Below, one piece after another: positions 1 to 9,165 of a stretch of DNA of 64,000 nucleotides. A program made the position numbers and the translations under genes. Every line of letters starts with the position of its first letter. Position 1 is the first letter of the stretch. The notes under the pieces are model-generated. The model had not been told where the DNA came from. It made no database searches and saw only the letters and a program-made list of their open reading frames with translations. Origin of the DNA: Anomaloglossus baeobatrachus (Eukaryota; Chordata; Amphibia; Anura; Aromobatidae); the NCBI RefSeq assembly GCF_048569485.1, contig NW_027442041.1, positions 124,001 to 188,000 on the forward strand. The letters run 5' to 3'.

Positions 1-295
1 GATAACACCAGATGCCAATTGTAGATCCTCTCACACCTGTGGTCACTGCAGCATCTGACTCCACTTTGTCCAAAAGGGATCTATTCCATTCAATTACACA
101 TGATCTAGATTAGACTGACAACAAGATACTGCACGGGACATAGCAGAGTTGGTGAAGTTGAGTGGTGATGAGTTTGCTATTTGGATGAATAAAGCAAGTA
201 AAAAGTGTGTTAGATAAAAATTCATTTCAATTCGCTAATCGGGCTAATATGAATCAGGTGAATCGAGTTCTGCTTTTGGAAACTGGGTTAAGAAG
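1..295. other. U2 array spacer, 3' side of first U2 gene
   Basis: This is the downstream spacer of the first U2 copy and is the same as 10391-10685. It contains the 3' box of that gene at 269-283 and nothing else I can name. Confidence 0.9.
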
Positions 296-475
296 GGGTG
301 CACCGTTCCTGGAGGTACTGCAATACCAGGTCAATGCGTGGAGTGGACAGAGCAAGCTCTTTTTCCATCTCCCTGTTCTAAAAATCCATTTAATATATGG
401 TCCCCAGATAGGGGACGTATCAGATATTAAACTGATAAGAACAGATTTTTGATTTAATGAATAGTGATGAGCGAG

Positions 476-560
476 TACTAAAAAGCTCGGGTGCTCGAAG
501 CTCGGGCCGAGCCTCCCAAGATACTCGTGTACTCGGCCCGAGCAACGAGCCCAATGTTAT
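476..560. repeat. hAT left subterminal motif cluster
   Basis: Repeated GCTCGG, CTCGAAG and ACTCGTGTACTCGG-type words in both orientations lie just inside the terminal repeat. Matching words occur at the other end, 8585-8690. hAT transposases often bind such subterminal repeats; that role is inferred here. Confidence 0.6.
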
Positions 561-892
561 CCTATGGGAGACCCGAGTATTTTTGTGAAATGACCTCCCG
601 GCAGCATGGAGAAACCCTAAAAATGTCACAAAAGTCTCAGAAGAGTGCTCAAATGACATGGCAACAGCATGGGGAAGACCCCTTGAAGCATTTATCACTC
701 AAAAGTCACAGCTGTGAACAATTTTGTCCGCGTTTTACGCCATTTTTACGGACTCACCAGAAAACCTTCCAAAATGACCCCAAAATGATTTTTCATGGCG
801 GAAATGTTAAGGGCACATACCCAATAGTGAGATAGATCTGGTGTATGTTACTTTTTGAGATCAATACATGAAAGATTTTACGTGAAAACATT
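561..892. other. hAT internal non-coding stretch
   Basis: There is no ORF with recognisable homology, and I see no repeat structure. It lies between the left subterminal cluster and the 118-bp satellite. Confidence 0.6.
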
Positions 893-2640
893 GTGTGGCA
901 CTCCGATGTCCCTGAGAAGAGACGTACATGAAGGCCTCTTGAGTCTAATGTGCCCATTTTGAGGAAGTGAGTCTTTGTAGTATTTTCCTTTGCCAGGGCA
1001 GTCCTAAATTGTGAGGTTCACCAATGCCCCTGCATACAGACGTGCATGAGGGCCTCAAAACATTAAGTGTCCATTGTCAGGAAGTGGGTGTATTATAGTA
1101 TAGCCCTTAGGCAGGGCAGCCAAAAATTGGGAGGCTCCACATTGTCCCTGGGTAGAGACGTGCATGATGGCCTTTAAACCTGAAGTGCCCATTGTAAGGA
1201 AGTGGGTCTATTTCAGTATAGCCCTTTGCCAGGGCAGCCAAAAATTGGGAGGCTCCACATTGTCCCTGGGTAGAGACGTGCATGAGGGCCTCAAAACATT
1301 AAGTGTCCATTGTCAGGAAGTGGGTGTATTATAGTATAGCCCTTAGGCAGGGCAGCCAAAAATTGGGAGGCTCCACATTGTCCCTGGGTAGAGACGTGCA
1401 TGATGGCCTTTAAACCTGAAGTGCCCATTGTAAGGAAGTGGGTCTATTTCAGTATAGCCCTTTGCCAGGGCAGCCAAAAATTGGGAGGCTCCACATTGTC
1501 CCTGGGTAGAGACGTGCATGAGGGCCTCAAAACATTAAGTGTCCATTGTCAGGAAGTGGGTGTATTATAGTATAGCCCTTAGGCAGGGCAGCCAAAAATT
1601 GGGAGGCTCCACATTGTCCCTGGGTAGAGACGTGCATGATGGCCTTTAAACCTGAAGTGCCCATTGTAAGGAAGTGGGTCTATTTCAGTATAGCCCTTTG
1701 CCAGGGCAGCCAAAAATTGGGAGGCTCCACATTGTCCCTGGGTAGAGACGTGCATGAGGGCCTCAAAACATTAAGTGTCCATTGTCAGGAAGTGGGTGTA
1801 TTATAGTATAGCCCTTAGGCAGGGCAGCCAAAAATTGGGAGGCTCCACATTGTCCCTGGGTAGAGACGTGCATGATGGCCTTTAAACCTGAAGTGCCCAT
1901 TGTAAGGAAGTGGGTCTATTTCAGTATAGCCCTTTGCCAGGGCAGCCAAAAATTGGGAGGCTCCACATTGTCCCTGGGTAGAGACGTGCATGAGGGCCTC
2001 AAAACATTAAGTGTCCATTGTCAGGAAGTGGGTGTATTATAGTATAGCCCTTAGGCAGGGCAGCCAAAAATTGGGAGGCTCCACATTGTCCCTGGGTAGA
2101 GACGTGCATGATGGCCTTTAAACCTGAAGTGCCCATTGTAAGGAAGTGGGTCTATTTCAGTATAGCCCTTTGCCAGGGCAGCCAAAAATTGGGAGGCTCC
2201 ACATTGTCCCTGGGTAGAGACGTGCATGAGGGCCTCAAAACATTAAGTGTCCATTGTCAGGAAGTGGGTGTATTATAGTATAGCCCTTAGGCAGGGCAGC
2301 CAAAAATTGGGAGGCTCCACATTGTCCCTGGGTAGAGACGTGCATGATGGCCTTTAAACCTGAAGTGCCCATTGTAAGGAAGTGGGTCTATTTCAGTATA
2401 GCCCTTTGCCAGGGCAGCCAAAAATTGGGAGGCTCCACATTGTCCCTGGGTAGAGACGTGCATGAGGGCCTCAAAACATTAAGTGTCCATTTTAAGGAAG
2501 TGGGTGTATTTCAGTATAGCCCTTAGGCAGGGCAGCCAAAAATTGGGAGGCTCCACGTTGTCCCTGGGTAGAGACGTGCATGAGGGCCTCAAAACATTGT
2601 TCCCATTGCAAAGGAGCGGGTCTCCTGTCGTTGTAATGTC
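893..2640. repeat. 118-bp satellite with 236-bp higher-order unit inside hAT
   Basis: Monomers start at 1129, 1247, 1365, 1483, 1601 and on to 2545, exactly 118 bp apart. Two monomer types alternate: one with GATGGCCTTTAAACC, the other with GAGGGCCTCAAAACATT. The true repeat is therefore a 236-bp dimer copied about six times with almost no change. Diverged single monomers flank it (about 893-1128 and 2546-2640). This is a short higher-order repeat made by recent dimer amplification. Confidence 0.93.
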
Positions 2641-2810
2641 CATTCTGCAAAGAATGGGCGAAAAAATTTACCACTGGGGGTATACCTGAAACAAAGACCT
2701 AACTATTGTAACGGTCATCATGATGGCGCATGAGGAGAAGGAGGAGCAGTCCAGCGATTATCCAAAGTCGAGAAGTGTACCCATGGGTGAGTGGAGGTAC
2801 ATGGCAAACT
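2641..2810 (-). other. Region downstream of hAT transposase stop
   Basis: A short non-coding stretch lies between the transposase stop and the 118-bp satellite, presumably 3' UTR. I see no clear AATAAA on the minus strand near the stop. Confidence 0.4.
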
Positions 2811-5800
2811 TTAAATTCCGCTCTCATTTGCTGGTGGTGTGGTGAAGTCTGGCCCAATCCAACCCTTGTTCATCTTTATCAGAGTCAGCCTGTCAGCATT
2901 TTCAGTTGACAGGCGGGTGCGTTTATCTGTAATGATTCCACCTGCGGCACTAAAAACACGCTCTGACAAAACGCTAGCAGCAGGGCAGGCCAGGACTTCC
3001 AAGGCGTAGAGAGCCAATTCATGCCACGTGTCCAGCTTGGATACCCAATAATTGTAAGGCACAGAGGAATGTCGGAGTACAGTTGTTCGATCTGCAAGGT
3101 ACTCCTTCAGCATCTGGGCAAACTTAGGATTTCTTGTGGCACTACCCCGCACCTCAGGGGCTGTGGTACGTGAGGGGCTGAGAAAACTGTCCCACATCTT
3201 AAAGACTGTTCCCCTACCTCTGGCGGATTGGACTTGTGCCTCTCTCGGCTGTACGCCTCGGTTGTCCACTGATTCCTGACCTATGCCGCTAGCGTTTTGT
3301 GAGGGGAATGCTTTGCCTACTTCCGTGAGTATGGCCTTCCGAAACTGCTGCATTTTGGTTGACCTCTCATCCACGGGAATAAGAGACAAAAAGTTCTCCT
3401 TGTAGCGTGGGTCTAACAGTGTTACCAACCAGTAATGATTGTCGGCCAAGATGTTCTTAACGCGAGGGTCACGAGACAGGCAGCTTACCATAAAGTCAGC
3501 CATGTGCGCCAGACTCTTAACAGCCAGGACTTCAGTAGCCTGACCAACAAGATGACTGAACATGCTGTCCTCCTCCTCCTCCTCCTCCTCCTCCTCCTCA
3601 TCTACCCTGTCCTCTGGCCAGCCACGCTGAATCGAGGATATGACTGGTGTGCATGTCATATCCTCAATTTGGCCGGAGAGTTGCTCCATGTCTTCATCCT
3701 CCTCCTCGTCATAGTCCTCCACTGCACGTTGTGATGAGACGAGGCTGGGCTGTGTGTTATCACCCACACCCACTACTGTTTCTTGCTGCAACTCATCGCG
3801 CTCCGCCTGCAATGCATCATGTTTGTTTTTCAAAAGGGACCGTTTTAGAAGGCAGAGTAGCGGTATGGTGACGCTAATAATGGCGTCATCACCACTCACC
3901 ATCTTGGTGGAGTCCTCAAAGTTTTGGAGGATGGTACATAGGTCTGACATCCATCTCCACTCCTCAGGTGTTATGTGTGGAGTTTGACCCATTTCCCGAC
4001 GGCTTAGGTGATGCAGGTACTCAACAACTGCCCTCTTCTGCTCACATATCCTGACCAACATGTGCAGAGTTGAATTCCAACGCGTGGGGACATCACACAC
4101 CAGTCTGTGAGCCGGAAGATGCAAACGGCGCTGAAAGCCGGCAAGGCCGGCTGAAGCAGTAGGTGACTTTCGAAAATGTGCAGACAGGCGGCGAACTTTT
4201 ACCAGCAGATCAGACAGCTCTGGGTATGACTTTATAAACCGCTGAACCACGAGGTTGAGCACATGGGCCACGCATGGAACATGTGTCAGCTGGCCTCGCC
4301 TCAAAGCCGCCACCAGGTTCCGGCCATTGTCACAAACGACCTTTCCTGGCTTTAGGTTCAGAGGTGTGAGCCAGTGATCTGCCTGCTGTTTCAGAGCTGT
4401 CCACAGCTCTTCTGCATTGTGGGGTTTGTCACCTATGCAGATTAGCTTCAGCACAGCCTGTTGCCGCTTCGCCGAGGCAGTGCTGCAGTGCTTCCAGCTT
4501 GTGACTGGTGTGGAGGGCACAGTGGATGAGGATGCGCAGGAGGAGGAGGAGGCTGAAGAGCATGACATTCCGGAGCTGTAGAGTGTGGGTGAAACACTGA
4601 CTGAGGTAGGGCCTGCAAACCTTGGTGTGGGAAGGACGTGTTCCGTCCCTCGCTCAGACTGGGTCCCAGCTTCCACAATATTAACCCAGTGTGCCGTCAA
4701 CGAGATGTAGCGGCCTTGCCCACAAGCACTTGTCCACGTGTCTGTGGTTAGGTGGACTTTGGGTGAAACAGCGTTGTTCAGGGCACGTGTGATGTTTTGT
4801 GACACGTGGTTATGCAACGCGGGGACGGCACACCGGGAGAAATAGTGGCGGCTGGGGACCGAGTAACGTGGGACAGCTGCCGCCATCAGGTCACGGAATG
4901 CTTCTGTCTCCACCAGCCTAAAAGGCAACATTTCCAGCGCAAGCAGTCGCGAAATGTTAGCATTTAGAACTGTGGCATGTGGGGTGTTGGCAGTGTATTT
5001 GCGCCTGCGTTCAAAGGTTTGCTGAATGGATAACTGAACGCTGCGCTGGGACAAGGACGTGCTTGATGATGGTGTTCTTTCTGCGTAGGCAACTGCAGGT
5101 GCAGGAGTGGAGGAGGCTTGTTCGCAGGCAGCATGGACAGAGGATTGGCTCGCATGCACAACCAGCGAAGACGTAGCAGTGACATCAGCAAGCACTGCTC
5201 CTCGACTCTGTTGTACTTCCCACAAAGTCGGGTGCTTGGCTGACATGTGCCTGATCATGCTGGTGGTGGTCAGGCTGCTAGTTTTGGTACCCCTGCTGAT
5301 GCTGGCACGGCAGGTGTTGCAAATGGCCTTTTTTGAATCATCTGGATCCAACTTAAAAAACTGCCAGACTCGTGAAGACCTAACATTTGTACAGGCACCT
5401 TGTGTCGTCGTGTTGTTACGGGGAACGGTTGCCTGACTTCTGCCTGGGACCACCACCCTGCTTCTTACTGCCTGTTGTGATGCTACGCCTCCCTCCCCCT
5501 GTGCACTGCTGTCCTCGCTCTGCATATCCTCCTGCCAGGTTGGGTCAGTTACTGGATCATCCACCACGTCGTCTTCCTCTTCCGCACCCTGCTCCTCCTC
5601 CTGACTTGCTGACAATTGTGTCTCATCATCGTCCACCACTTGTTGAGACACGTTGCCAACTTCGTGAGAACGTGGCTGCTCAAATATTTGGCTATCTGTA
5701 CAGACGATCTCCTCATGACCCACTTCAATATGAGCTGGCGAGAGGCCAGAATGTGTGAATGGAAACGTGAACAGCTCTTCCGAGTGTCCAAGTGTGGGAT

Positions 5801-6191
5801 CATTAATGTCCGAGGAGGACGTGTACTCAGCCTGGTGGTAGGAAGGAGGATCAGGTTCAGAAATGTGCGGTGCAGTATCACGGCTACTGACACTTGACCG
5901 TGTGGAAGACAGAGTGTTTGTGGTGGTGCCAATCTGACTGGAAGCATTATCCGCTATCCAACTAACAACCTGTTGACACTGGTCTTGGTTCAAGAGCGGT
6001 GTACTGCTGCGGTCCCCAAGAATTTGGGACAGGACGTGCGAGCGACTAGATGTGGCCCTTTGTTGTGGCGAAATTAGAGCTTGCCCACGACCTCGGCCTC
6101 TGCCTGCACCACCATCACGTCCACTTCCTTGTTCCTTGCCAATGCCCTTGCGCATTTTGCAATGCTGTGCACTGCTGACGTGTATATTCAC
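2811..6191 (-). CDS. hAT transposase (BED finger, RNase H-like, hAT C-terminal dimerisation)
   Basis: A single open frame of 1126 codons encodes a cut-and-paste transposase of the Ac/ZBED group, acting in the nucleus on the hAT ends. Residues 1-270 are low-complexity (RG-rich start, acidic Ser/Glu-rich middle). A BED-type zinc finger follows at about 274-320 (C291, C294, H315, H320). The RNase H-like core shows TTDTWT (D484) and VCDNGRN (D621). The C-terminal block at 1059-1108, with ASVLSERVFSAAG and E1077, is the classic hAT dimerisation region and supplies the catalytic Glu. Odd points are a Ser-rich insert at about 525-575 between the first two catalytic Asp residues and a run of ten Glu near 870, encoded by a CTC repeat at 3567-3600. 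It is longer than many hAT transposases (600-800 aa). The start codon lies in the first, diverged monomer of the 188-bp satellite. An internal Met13 is an alternative start, and an intron cannot be excluded. Confidence 0.9.
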   Translation of the reverse strand: MNIHVSSAQHCKMRKGIGKEQGSGRDGGAGRGRGRGQALISPQQRATSSRSHVLSQILGDRSSTPLLNQDQCQQVVSWIADNASSQIGTTTNTLSSTRSSVSSRDTAPHISEPDPPSYHQAEYTSSSDINDPTLGHSEELFTFPFTHSGLSPAHIEVGHEEIVCTDSQIFEQPRSHEVGNVSQQVVDDDETQLSASQEEEQGAEEEDDVVDDPVTDPTWQEDMQSEDSSAQGEGGVASQQAVRSRVVVPGRSQATVPRNNTTTQGACTNVRSSRVWQFFKLDPDDSKKAICNTCRASISRGTKTSSLTTTSMIRHMSAKHPTLWEVQQSRGAVLADVTATSSLVVHASQSSVHAACEQASSTPAPAVAYAERTPSSSTSLSQRSVQLSIQQTFERRRKYTANTPHATVLNANISRLLALEMLPFRLVETEAFRDLMAAAVPRYSVPSRHYFSRCAVPALHNHVSQNITRALNNAVSPKVHLTTDTWTSACGQGRYISLTAHWVNIVEAGTQSERGTEHVLPTPRFAGPTSVSVSPTLYSSGMSCSSASSSSCASSSTVPSTPVTSWKHCSTASAKRQQAVLKLICIGDKPHNAEELWTALKQQADHWLTPLNLKPGKVVCDNGRNLVAALRRGQLTHVPCVAHVLNLVVQRFIKSYPELSDLLVKVRRLSAHFRKSPTASAGLAGFQRRLHLPAHRLVCDVPTRWNSTLHMLVRICEQKRAVVEYLHHLSRREMGQTPHITPEEWRWMSDLCTILQNFEDSTKMVSGDDAIISVTIPLLCLLKRSLLKNKHDALQAERDELQQETVVGVGDNTQPSLVSSQRAVEDYDEEEDEDMEQLSGQIEDMTCTPVISSIQRGWPEDRVDEEEEEEEEEEDSMFSHLVGQATEVLAVKSLAHMADFMVSCLSRDPRVKNILADNHYWLVTLLDPRYKENFLSLIPVDERSTKMQQFRKAILTEVGKAFPSQNASGIGQESVDNRGVQPREAQVQSARGRGTVFKMWDSFLSPSRTTAPEVRGSATRNPKFAQMLKEYLADRTTVLRHSSVPYNYWVSKLDTWHELALYALEVLACPAASVLSERVFSAAGGIITDKRTRLSTENADRLTLIKMNKGWIGPDFTTPPANESGI

Positions 6192-8065
6192 TACTTGTGC
6201 GTTATATCAAAGTTTCTGGAAATTGCACACCAGTGCACCTGTACGCTGCCACCAACAGGCACACACGTGCGGTTTTAAAAACCAAGCACGGACGCAATAA
6301 TAACCTAACACAGGTTTTAGGAGCAAAAATTAAGAACTCTGACACTATCAGCCACTGCTGACTGACGTGTATTATACACTACACTTGTGCGTTATATAAT
6401 AGTTTGGTAAACGCACACCAGTGCACCTGTACGCTGCCACCAACAGGCACACACGTGCGGTTTTAAAAACCAAGCACGGACGCAATAATAACCTAACACA
6501 GGTTTTAGGAGCAAAAATTAAGAACTCTGACACTATCAGCCACTGCTGACTGACGTGTATTATACACTACACTTGTGCGTTATATAATAGTTTGGTAAAC
6601 GCACACCAGTGCACCTGTACGCTGCCACCAACAGGCACACACGTGCGGTTTTAAAAACCAAGCACGGACGCAATAATAACCTAACACAGGTTTTAGGAGC
6701 AAAAATTAAGAACTCTGACACTATCAGCCACTGCTGACTGACGTGTATTATACACTACACTTGTGCGTTATATAATAGTTTGGTAAACGCACACCAGTGC
6801 ACCTGTACGCTGCCACCAACAGGCACACACGTGCGGTTTTAAAAACCAAGCACGGACGCAATAATAACCTAACACAGGTTTTAGGAGCAAAAATTAAGAA
6901 CTCTGACACTATCAGCCACTGCTGACTGACGTGTATTATACACTACACTTGTGCGTTATATAATAGTTTGGTAAACGCACACCAGTGCACCTGTACGCTG
7001 CCACCAACAGGCACACACGTGCGGTTTTAAAAACCAAGCACGGACGCAATAATAACCTAACACAGGTTTTAGGAGCAAAAATTAAGAACTCTGACACTAT
7101 CAGCCACTGCTGACTGACGTGTATTATACACTACACTTGTGCGTTATATAATAGTTTGGTAAACGCACACCAGTGCACCTGTACGCTGCCACCAACAGGC
7201 ACACACGTGCGGTTTTAAAAACCAAGCACGGACGCAATAATAACCTAACACAGGTTTTAGGAGCAAAAATTAAGAACTCTGACACTATCAGCCACTGCTG
7301 ACTGACGTGTATTATACACTACACTTGTGCGTTATATAATAGTTTGGTAAACGCACACCAGTGCACCTGTACGCTGCCACCAACAGGCACACACGTGCGG
7401 TTTTAAAAACCAAGCACGGACGCAATAATAACCTAACACAGGTTTTAGGAGCAAAAATTAAGAACTCTGACACTATCAGCCACTGCTGACTGACGTGTAT
7501 TATACACTACACTTGTGCGTTATATAATAGTTTGGTAAACGCACACCAGTGCACCTGTACGCTGCCACCAACAGGCACACACGTGCGGTTTTAAAAACCA
7601 AGCACGGACGCAATAATAACCTAACACAGGTTTTAGGAGCAAAAATTAAGAACTCTGACACTATCAGCCACTGCTGACTGACGTGTATTATACACTACAC
7701 TTGTGCGTTATATAATAGTTTGGTAAACGCACACCAGTGCACCTGTACGCTGCCACCAACAGGCACACACGTGCGGTTTTAAAAACCAAGCACGGACGCA
7801 ATAATAACCTAACACAGGTTTTAGGAGCAAAAATTAAGAACTCTGACACTATCAGCCACTGCTGACTGACGTGTATTATACACTACACTTGTGCGTTATA
7901 TAATAGTTTGGTAAACGCACACCAGTGCACCTGTACGCTGCCACCAACAGGCACACACGTGCGGTTTTAAAAACCAAGCACGGACGCAATAATAACCTAC
8001 TAACAGGTTTTTTTGGGGAGCGACAATTACAGTACAGACAAGTCAGACACTATCTGGACTGTTTT
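6166..8065. repeat. 188-bp satellite upstream of hAT transposase
   Basis: Monomers recur every 188 bp (for example the ACTGACGTGTATT start at 6361, 6549 and 6737), about ten copies. The inner copies look identical; the first (from 6166) and last (to about 8065) are diverged. Each contains TTTTAAAAACC and TTATATAA-like AT-rich words. Lying directly 5' of the transposase on the minus strand, it may act as repeated promoter or leader sequence, but that is inference. Confidence 0.93.
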
Positions 8066-8099
8066 ACACTGTGTACACCAGCCCCAGATATGAAGGCTG

Positions 8100-8330
8100 G
8101 TATACGGTCACCACTACCCTGCCTGCCTGCCTGCCTGTATACTGCTACAATAGTCCTGACAAGGACTCTTTTGGTCACTAGCCTGTATTCAGACCTGGCT
8201 ATACCCTGCCTGTATATAGCAACAATAGTCCTGAGAAGGACTCTGCTACTGTACTCCGACCTGGCTATACCCTGCCTGCCTGTATACAACTAGAATAGTC
8301 CTGAGAAGGACTTTTGGTCACACTGTTTGC
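8100..8330. repeat. Short diverged tandem repeats in hAT right arm
   Basis: Three imperfect copies of a 75-85 bp block contain CAATAGTCCTGA[C/G]AAGGACT and a CCTGCCTGCCTG microsatellite. The TCCTGAGAAGGA core is a near-palindrome. No function is evident. Confidence 0.6.
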
Positions 8331-8584
8331 AGCCCTGCAACTGAAAAAGCTATAAAGGGCCGCAAAGCTTTCCCTGAATCAGCGACACTCTCCCTACACT
8401 CACTGTCAGAATAGCTGTGAGCAGAGCACAGCGCGCCGGCCGATATAAAGGCTCGGTGACGCTGTGCAGGCCGGCCAATCACTGCAATTCCACAACTAAC
8501 AGGGCTGTGGCATTGCAGTGGTCTGCCAGCCAATCCCTGCATGAGGGCTGGCTCTCAAAAGAGCGCCAACATGCAGAAATGAAG

Positions 8585-8690
8585 ACCACGAGTAAAGCAC
8601 GAGTATCGCGAGATTACTCGGTCCCCGCCGAGCAGCCCGAGTACAGTGATACTCGTGCGAGTACCGAGTAGTGACAAGCATGCTCGCTCA
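8585..8690. repeat. hAT right subterminal motif cluster
   Basis: A dense set of CGAGTA, GAGTAC, CTCGTGCGAG and CTCGG words mirrors the left subterminal cluster, ending in the terminal inverted repeat. Confidence 0.6.
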
Positions 8691-8950
8691 TCACTATTAA
8701 TGAAGCTTTCCAAAGCACCACAAAAAATGCATGACCGAAGTCACACCAAAAACAGTGCAAAGGCTAGGATTCGTGTGGACCCCACCGTGAGGAGAGGGTC
8801 CCCAAAAATCAACCCCGTCCCTCCGAGCCAGAAGGCCACAGCAAGGGTCAGGGATCTTCGGTGCTCCCCCAAGCCGAAGCCTGGTTGAGCCTTGTCGTTG
8901 CTCCCAGCGTCCACCCAGGCATCTTACCCAAGTGGAGTAGAGAGCTACTA

Positions 8951-9165
8951 GTTGTTGGTTTCGCAGCCGAAACTGCCCGGACCGTCAACCGGTGTTGGTT
9001 TCTCAGCCCAAGGCTAACCGGACCTCCAACCGGGTGTTGGTTTCTCAGCCGAAGCTGACCCAGACCTCCAACCGGGTGTTGGTTTCTCAGCCGAAGCTGA
9101 CCCGGACCTCCAACCGGGTGTTAGTTTCTCAGCCCAAAGCTGACCAGACCTCCGACCGGGATTAT
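8951..9165. repeat. 42-bp minisatellite in NA1 copy A
   Basis: TGTTGGTTTCTCAGCC recurs at 8993, 9035, 9077 and 9119 (42-bp steps), with a slightly shorter first monomer at 8953. Because 42 is a multiple of three, both strands stay open over it, which makes spurious repeat-peptide ORFs. Confidence 0.9.

Larger units (their letters stand above)
462..8696 (-). mobile_element. hAT superfamily DNA transposon (Ac/ZBED-like), apparently complete
   Basis: The ends form a perfect 14-bp terminal inverted repeat, TAGTGATGAGCGAG. It is flanked by an exact 8-bp target duplication, TTAATGAA (454-461 and 8697-8704), the hallmark length of hAT elements. Subterminal zones (about 476-560 and 8585-8690) are packed with short CTCG-containing motifs, likely transposase-binding sites. 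Inside, in minus-strand order, are a small repeat zone (8100-8330), a 188-bp satellite, the transposase ORF, a short 3' region and a 118-bp satellite. The uninterrupted twin of the target at 13453-14256 gives the empty site. At 8.2 kb it is long for a hAT, mostly because of the satellites. It looks whole and very young. Confidence 0.95.

Noticed and set aside
893-2640. CRISPR-like or centromeric array
   Set aside because: Monomers are directly abutting with no unique spacers, and the block is confined inside one hAT transposon in a vertebrate-type genome.
3567-3600. CTC trinucleotide repeat as a separate microsatellite feature
   Set aside because: It is simply the codons of the Glu run in the hAT transposase; described there.
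6166-8065. 188-bp satellite period equals the 188-nt U2 length
   Set aside because: The sequences share nothing; the equal length is a coincidence.
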